Below, one piece after another: positions 59,276 through 64,000 of a DNA stretch of 64,000 nt (the first letter of the stretch is position 1; each line of letters starts with the position of its first letter). The position numbers were made by a program, and so were the translations under genes. The stretch comes from an uncultured Spartobacteria bacterium (GTDB taxonomy: Bacteria; Verrucomicrobiota; Verrucomicrobiia; Chthoniobacterales; Terrimicrobiaceae). The notes below the pieces were generated by a model, which saw only the letters and a list, made by a program, of their open reading frames with translations, made no database searches and was not told the origin of the DNA. The DNA lies in the NCBI GenBank assembly GCA_937960895.1, contig CALCJD010000095.1, positions 1 to 64,000 on the forward strand, written 5' to 3'.

Positions 59276-61573
59276 ATGATCGAAAAATACATCAAAAAAA
59301 TCACCGAGGAGCTCAACCTCCAGCCGCGGCAGGTGGCGGCCACCGCCCTGCTTCTGGAAGAGGGAGCCACCATCCCGTTCATCGCCCGCTACCGCAAGGA
59401 ACGCACCGGCGAGTTGGACGAAGTTCAGATCACCGCCATCCGCGACCGCATCGAGCAGCTCACCGAACTCGACAAACGCCGCGACGCCATCGTTTCCTCG
59501 CTCACAGAGCGCAAGCTTCTCACCCCCGAACTGCAGGCCAAGATCGAGGCCGCCGAGACCATGGCCACCCTCGAGGACATCTACCTCCCGTTCCGCCCGA
59601 AGAAGCGGACCAAGGCCACCGTGGCCCGGGAAAAGGGCCTCGAGCCGCTCGCCGATCTCCTCTGGGCCCAGGATCCCGCCACCAATCCCGAAACCGAAGC
59701 CCAGGCCTACGCCGGACGCGAATACGAGGTGGATGGCAAAAAGGCCGCCATCGCCGACGCGGCGGAGGCTCTCGCCGGAGCCCGCGACATCATCGCCGAA
59801 CGCATCAATGACGATGCCGCCGTCCGCGCCAAACTCCGCGACCTCTACATCACCAAGGGCGTGCTCCGCTCCAAGGTCGCCATGGGCAAGGAGGAGGAGG
59901 GCGCCAAATACAAGGACTACTTCGACTGGAGCGAACCCGCCGCCCAGGCGCCCTCACACCGCATTCTCGCCATCCGCCGCGGCGAGGCGGAGGGTTTCCT
60001 GTATTCCCGCCTCACCCCCGACGAAAACGAGGCGCTCGCCATCATCGAAAACCTCATCCTCAAGAACAAATCCGCCGCCGCCGAACAGGTGAAGCTCGCC
60101 ATTCAGGATTGCTACAAGCGTCTGCTGGGCTTCGCCATGGAGGCCGAGGCGCGCATGTTCTACAAAAAGAAGGCCGACGAGGAGGCCATCCGCGTCTTCG
60201 CCGAGAACCTGCGCGAACTGCTCCTGGCCTCGCCGCTCGGACAGAAGGCCACCCTGGCCATCGATCCCGGATTCCGCACCGGCTGCAAGGTCGTCGTGCT
60301 CGACCGTCAGGGCAAGCTCCTCGAACACGAGGTCATCTATCCGGAAAAAAGCACCCGCGAGCAGATCGAGGCCGCCGAGGTTCTTCACGCCCTCGTCAAA
60401 AAACACCACATCGAGGCCATCGCCATCGGCAACGGGACCGCGTCCCGCGAGACGGAGGCGTTCGTCCGCAAGATCAAGCTCCCGCCGTCCATCCCCATCG
60501 TGGTGGTCAATGAATCCGGCGCGTCGATCTATTCCGCCTCGGAGGCCGCCCGCGAGGAATTCCCGAACCATGACGTCACCGTGCGCGGCGCCGTCTCCAT
60601 CGGCCGCCGCCTGATGGATCCGCTGGCCGAACTCGTGAAGCTCGATCCCAAGTCGATCGGCGTCGGCCAGTATCAGCACGACGTGGACCAGAACGCCCTC
60701 AAGCGCTCGCTCGACGACGTCGTCATTTCCTGCGTGAACAGCGTGGGCGTGGAACTCAACACCGCCAGCAAACACCTGCTGAGTTATGTGTCCGGCCTGA
60801 ATTCCCGGACCGCCCTCAACATCATCGAGTATCGCAACGCCAACGGCCCCTTCAAATCCCGCGAGGAACTGCGCAAGGTGCCCGGCCTCGGACCCAAGGC
60901 GTTCGAGCAGGCCGCCGGCTTCCTGCGCATCCGCGACGGCGTTCATCCGCTCGACGCCAGCGCCGTGCACCCGGAGCGCTACGAACTCGTGGACCGCATC
61001 GCCCGGGACACGGGCGCCACCGTGCAGGAATTGCTCAGGGATTCCGCCAAGCGGGCGAAGATCGACCTCAAGAAATACGTCACCGACGAGGTCGGTCTGC
61101 CCACACTGAACGACATCATGCAGGAACTGGCCAAGCCGGGACGCGATCCGCGCCAGCAGTTCGAGGCCTTCAGCTTCCAGGAGGGCGTCGAGAAGATGGA
61201 GGATCTCCAGCCCGGCATGAAGCTGCCCGGCATCGTCACCAACGTCACCGCCTTCGGCGCCTTCGTCGACATCGGCGTGCACCAGGACGGACTCGTCCAC
61301 ATCAGCCAGCTCAGCGACCAGTTCGTCAAAAACCCCGCCGACGTGGTCAAGGTGGGCCAGAAGGTGCAGGTCACCGTGATGGAGGTCGACCTCGCCCGCA
61401 AGCGCATCAGCCTCTCCATGAAGAGCAAGCCCGAGGTCGGCGCGCCGCGCTCCAAGCCGGGAGAGCGCCGCGAAGGCGGCCCGCGGGACGTGCAAAGGCA
61501 CTCCGCCGGCAACCGGGGCGGAGGATTCGGCAATGTGGACTGGTTCACGGCCGCCATGAACAAAAAGCACTAG
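59276..61573 (+). CDS. tex: Tex family RNA-binding transcription accessory protein
   Basis: The 765-residue protein matches Tex. A helical N-terminus (MIEKYIKKITEEL) leads to a YqgF/RNase H-like part with AIDPGFRTGCKVVVLD (about 340-355), then HhH motifs and an S1 RNA-binding domain at about 650-720 (GIVTNVTAFGAFVDIGVHQDGLVH). A basic, Gly/Arg-rich tail ends the chain. Tex binds RNA and affects transcription and toxin expression in several bacteria. The ATG at 59276 fits the normal N-terminus; the long in-frame region upstream does not code. Confidence 0.95.
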   Translation: MIEKYIKKITEELNLQPRQVAATALLLEEGATIPFIARYRKERTGELDEVQITAIRDRIEQLTELDKRRDAIVSSLTERKLLTPELQAKIEAAETMATLEDIYLPFRPKKRTKATVAREKGLEPLADLLWAQDPATNPETEAQAYAGREYEVDGKKAAIADAAEALAGARDIIAERINDDAAVRAKLRDLYITKGVLRSKVAMGKEEEGAKYKDYFDWSEPAAQAPSHRILAIRRGEAEGFLYSRLTPDENEALAIIENLILKNKSAAAEQVKLAIQDCYKRLLGFAMEAEARMFYKKKADEEAIRVFAENLRELLLASPLGQKATLAIDPGFRTGCKVVVLDRQGKLLEHEVIYPEKSTREQIEAAEVLHALVKKHHIEAIAIGNGTASRETEAFVRKIKLPPSIPIVVVNESGASIYSASEAAREEFPNHDVTVRGAVSIGRRLMDPLAELVKLDPKSIGVGQYQHDVDQNALKRSLDDVVISCVNSVGVELNTASKHLLSYVSGLNSRTALNIIEYRNANGPFKSREELRKVPGLGPKAFEQAAGFLRIRDGVHPLDASAVHPERYELVDRIARDTGATVQELLRDSAKRAKIDLKKYVTDEVGLPTLNDIMQELAKPGRDPRQQFEAFSFQEGVEKMEDLQPGMKLPGIVTNVTAFGAFVDIGVHQDGLVHISQLSDQFVKNPADVVKVGQKVQVTVMEVDLARKRISLSMKSKPEVGAPRSKPGERREGGPRDVQRHSAGNRGGGFGNVDWFTAAMNKKH

Positions 61574-61606
61574 CGTCCCCACACGCCGCCTCGGACCGGA
61601 AATCGC

Positions 61607-61630
61607 GCCCGCCGGGAAAAACCGGCGGGC
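61607..61630 (+). terminator. Strong hairpin after tex
   Basis: GCCCGCCGG (61607-61615) and CCGGCGGGC (61622-61630) form a perfect 9-bp stem with a GAAAAA loop, 34 bp after the tex stop. No T-tract follows. It is the best terminator candidate between tex and preA. Confidence 0.5.
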
Positions 61631-61733
61631 CGGCGCCCGGTCCGTATTCCCCTTTTCGGCCGGCTGGCCCCAAAATTGCTGTTTTTTCCGCGAAACAGAA
61701 GGAAACTATCGGAAGACGCAACCCCTGAGACGT

Positions 61734-62864
61734 ATGCCAACACTCGCCACCACCGTTGACGGCCTCAAGCTCAAGAATCCGTTCATCATCGCCTCCGGAC
61801 CTCCGGGAACCAACCTGAACGTGATCAACCGGGCCTTCCGCGAGGGCTGGGGGGCGGTGATTGCCAAAACTGTCAGCCTCGACGCCTCCAAGGTCATCAA
61901 CGTCACGCCCCGCTACGGCAAGCTCTACGCCAATGACAAAAAGGAGGTCATCGGCTGGGAAAACATCGAGCTCATCAGCGACCGCCCGCTGGAGATCTGG
62001 ATCGAGGAGTTCAAGAAATGCAAGGACGCCCATCCCGACGGCATTCTCATTGCGTCCATCATGGAGGAATACCGGAAGGACGCGTGGGTCGAGATCGTCG
62101 AGCGGTGCCAGGACGCCGGAGTCGACGGCTTTGAGCTGAATTTTTCCTGCCCCCACGGCCTGCCCGAGCGGAAAATGGGCGCGGCCATGGGACAGAACCC
62201 CGAGATCCTCGGCGAGGTCTGCACCTGGGTCATGAGCGCGGCCAAAAAGCCGGTCTGGGCGAAGATGACTCCCAACATCACGCACATCGAGGATCCCGCC
62301 CGCAAGGCGCTCGCCGCCGGATGTCAGGGCATCTCCGCCATCAACACCATCCGCAGCGTCATCGGGGTGAATCTCGAAACCCTGCGCCCCGAACCGAGCG
62401 TGGAGGGTTACACCACCCCGGGCGGCTATTCCTCCAAGGCCGTCAAACCCATCGCCCTGCGCATGTGCATGGAACTGGCGCAGCTCATCAAATCCGAGTT
62501 TCCCGGACGCACCCTTTCGGGCATGGGCGGCGTGGAAACGGGCGAGGACGCCGCGCAGTTCATCCTGCTCGGATCCGACACCGTGCAGGTCTGCACCGGC
62601 GTGATGAAGTTCGGCTACGAACTGGTGAAGCCGCTTTGCGAGCAGCTGCTGGCCTTCATGGAGAAGCACAAGTTCGAAACGATCGCCGATTTCAAGGGCC
62701 ACAGCCTGCCCTACTTCACCACCCACGCCGAGCTCGTGCGCCTGCAAAAGGAACGCAAGGCCGCCCAAAAGGCCGCGGCGGAAAAAATGGTCGTCAAAGC
62801 CGACGGCGAATGGAGCGGCGACGAATTCGTCAAACAATCCGCCGCCTTGGCCAGCGGCGATTGA
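61734..62864 (+). CDS. preA: NAD-dependent dihydropyrimidine dehydrogenase catalytic subunit, without ferredoxin tail
   Basis: The 376-residue protein is the FMN TIM-barrel of PreA/DPD (LKLKNPFIIASGPPG at 12-26, NFSCPHGLPERKMG at 136-149, TPNITHIE, AVKPIALRM). It reduces uracil and thymine, the first step of reductive pyrimidine breakdown. Bacterial PreA usually ends in a 2x[4Fe-4S] ferredoxin domain; here the last 60 residues hold no Cys. At the position of the mammalian catalytic loop Cys the residue is Met152. The electron-donating subunit PreT is not in the window. Confidence 0.88.
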   Translation: MPTLATTVDGLKLKNPFIIASGPPGTNLNVINRAFREGWGAVIAKTVSLDASKVINVTPRYGKLYANDKKEVIGWENIELISDRPLEIWIEEFKKCKDAHPDGILIASIMEEYRKDAWVEIVERCQDAGVDGFELNFSCPHGLPERKMGAAMGQNPEILGEVCTWVMSAAKKPVWAKMTPNITHIEDPARKALAAGCQGISAINTIRSVIGVNLETLRPEPSVEGYTTPGGYSSKAVKPIALRMCMELAQLIKSEFPGRTLSGMGGVETGEDAAQFILLGSDTVQVCTGVMKFGYELVKPLCEQLLAFMEKHKFETIADFKGHSLPYFTTHAELVRLQKERKAAQKAAAEKMVVKADGEWSGDEFVKQSAALASGD

Positions 62865-62888
62865 TTTTAGCTTTTCCGCTTTTCCACC

Positions 62889-64000
62889 ATGTTCCCCTGC
62901 CCGTCCTACATCGGCGGCGAATGGAAGTCCGGCGACGGACTGCCCACCTCGCCGGTTCACAATCCGTCCACCGGCGAGGTCATCGCCCAATGTCCGCTGG
63001 GCGGCGCGGCCGAGGTGCACGCCGCCGTTGAAGCGGCGGCGGCCGCCTTTCCCTCCTGGAGCGAAACGCCGCCCGTCGAGCGCGCGCGGATTTTTTTCCG
63101 CTACCGTCAGCTCATCGAGGAAAATTTCGACCGCATCTGCGAGACGGTCTCGCGGGAGCATGGCAAGACGCTGGCCGAGGCCCGGGGGAGCGTCTATCGC
63201 GGACTCGAAAACATCGAATACGCCTGCGGCGGGCCGACCCTCCTCATGGGCGACACGCTGGAAAATCTCGCCCGCAATGTCGATTGCGAGACGCATCTGC
63301 AGCCGCTCGGGGTCTGCGTCGGCATCACGCCCTTCAACTTCCCGGCCATGGTGCCGCTCTGGATGTTCCCGCTGGCCCTCGTGTGCGGCAACACCTTCGT
63401 GTTGAAGCCGAGTGAAAAGGTTCCGCTCAGCGCCATCCTGCTGGTCGAGCTTCTCGAAAAAGCCGGCCTGCCCAAGGGGGTGCTCAACCTCGTGCACGGC
63501 GGACGCGAGGCCGTCGACGCGCTCCTCACCCATCCGGAGGTCAAGGCCGTCTCCTTCGTCGGATCCACCCCAATTGCCAAATACATCTATGAAACCGGCA
63601 CGCGGAACGGAAAACGCGTCCAGGCCAACGGCGGCGCGAAGAATTACATCGTCGTCATGCCCGACGCCGACGTGGAAAAAACCGTCGAAGCGCTGTCCAC
63701 CGCCGCCTTCGGATGCGCAGGGGAACGCTGCATGGCCGGCTCCACCGCCCTCACCGTCGGCACCGCCGCGGACCGCATTCTTCCTCCGCTGATCGAAGCC
63801 GCCAAAGCGATCAGGGTTGGTCCGACGGACCGTCCCGCCCAGCCGGACATGGGCCCGCTCATCACCGCCGTCCACCGGGACCGCGTGCTTGGTCTCGTCG
63901 CGGAGAGCGAAAAGGAAGGCGCAAAGGTTGTCTGCGACGGACGCGGGGTCCGGGTTCCCGAGGCGCCTCGGGGGTTCTACATGGGCGCCACCATTGTCGA
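62889..64000 (+). CDS. mmsA: CoA-acylating methylmalonate-semialdehyde dehydrogenase (3' end outside window)
   Basis: The gene is cut by the window end after 370 codons. The start MFPCPSYIGGEW is 24 bp after preA, with no clear ribosome binding site. Residues about 130-360 contain LGVCVGITPFNFPAMVPLWM, the VLKPSEKVPL Lys, the NAD-site GSTPIAKYIYETG and the catalytic Cys in FGCAGERCMAGS. The enzyme turns methylmalonate or malonate semialdehyde into propionyl-/acetyl-CoA, the last step of thymine/uracil (and valine, inositol) breakdown. Coupling to preA supports the pyrimidine role. Confidence 0.92.
   Translation, partial: MFPCPSYIGGEWKSGDGLPTSPVHNPSTGEVIAQCPLGGAAEVHAAVEAAAAAFPSWSETPPVERARIFFRYRQLIEENFDRICETVSREHGKTLAEARGSVYRGLENIEYACGGPTLLMGDTLENLARNVDCETHLQPLGVCVGITPFNFPAMVPLWMFPLALVCGNTFVLKPSEKVPLSAILLVELLEKAGLPKGVLNLVHGGREAVDALLTHPEVKAVSFVGSTPIAKYIYETGTRNGKRVQANGGAKNYIVVMPDADVEKTVEALSTAAFGCAGERCMAGSTALTVGTAADRILPPLIEAAKAIRVGPTDRPAQPDMGPLITAVHRDRVLGLVAESEKEGAKVVCDGRGVRVPEAPRGFYMGATIV

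Noticed and set aside
1..64000. Insertion sequences, integrases, phage genes or CRISPR arrays
   Set aside because: No transposase, integrase, terminal inverted repeat with target duplication, or regular repeat-spacer array was seen.

Overview
The window is a GC-rich chromosomal segment that most likely comes from a member of the Verrucomicrobiota, probably near the Opitutales or Chthoniobacterales. The best evidence is a complete set of the pseudopilin-like 'Verru_Chthon cassette' genes (order D-B-C-A). Supporting signs are a PEP-CTERM protein, planctomycete/verrucomicrobial-style TPR-ExbB-ExbD-ExbD and FloA-NfeD clusters, and two LacI-type regulators with the HTH sequence style common in this phylum. 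No insertion sequence, phage, CRISPR array or rRNA was seen. Both ends are cut inside genes.

Layout. 0-12.3 kb is mostly housekeeping: a Gln/Arg-rich protein tail, an esterase, an LpxL/HtrB-type acyltransferase, methionyl-tRNA synthetase, a TPR protein and a PpiD-like chaperone on the minus strand; a TPR/ExbB/ExbD/ExbD energy-transducing operon; the coupled thyA-folA pair; a YycJ-type metallo-hydrolase; a GYF_2/YIP1 membrane protein and a redoxin. 12.3-20.4 kb is a carbohydrate-type locus: a heparinase II/III-like lyase, a secreted lectin-fold-like protein and two FAD-fold oxidoreductases are transcribed away from a LacI regulator, which is followed by a secreted mutarotase-like protein. The divergent promoter holds three evenly spaced dyads. 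20.4-27.7 kb carries the PEP-CTERM protein, the pseudopilin cassette and tRNA-Leu(CAA). 27.7-33.6 kb has FloA/NfeD, small secreted proteins, an RsbU/RsbW-like phosphatase-kinase pair and YraN.

34.1-39.9 kb is a second sugar-type locus: LacI, one 943-residue protein that fuses two FAD modules, and a GPH-family sugar transporter. The fused protein is homologous over both halves to the two separate FAD proteins of the first locus, but in the opposite gene order. A 16-bp dyad lies about 50-60 bp upstream of both the fusion gene and its LacI gene. 40.1-47.3 kb is a tightly overlapped operon: sigma-54 activator, class IV aminotransferase, Mfd, SurA, PdxA. The activator has Glu at the receiver position that is normally the phosphorylated Asp.

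47.5-64 kb contains dodecin; a purine-breakdown operon (ureidoglycine aminohydrolase, allantoate amidohydrolase, and a single-chain xanthine dehydrogenase resembling the eukaryotic layout); an S1C protease; a diacylglycerol-kinase-like protein; a cupin; a frameshifted class III nucleotide cyclase facing a cyclic-nucleotide-binding protein; Tex; and the start of a pyrimidine-breakdown pair (PreA and methylmalonate-semialdehyde dehydrogenase, the latter cut by the window end). Purine and pyrimidine salvage for nitrogen and carbon, and regulated polysaccharide or uronate breakdown, are the main metabolic themes. All functions are read from sequence alone.
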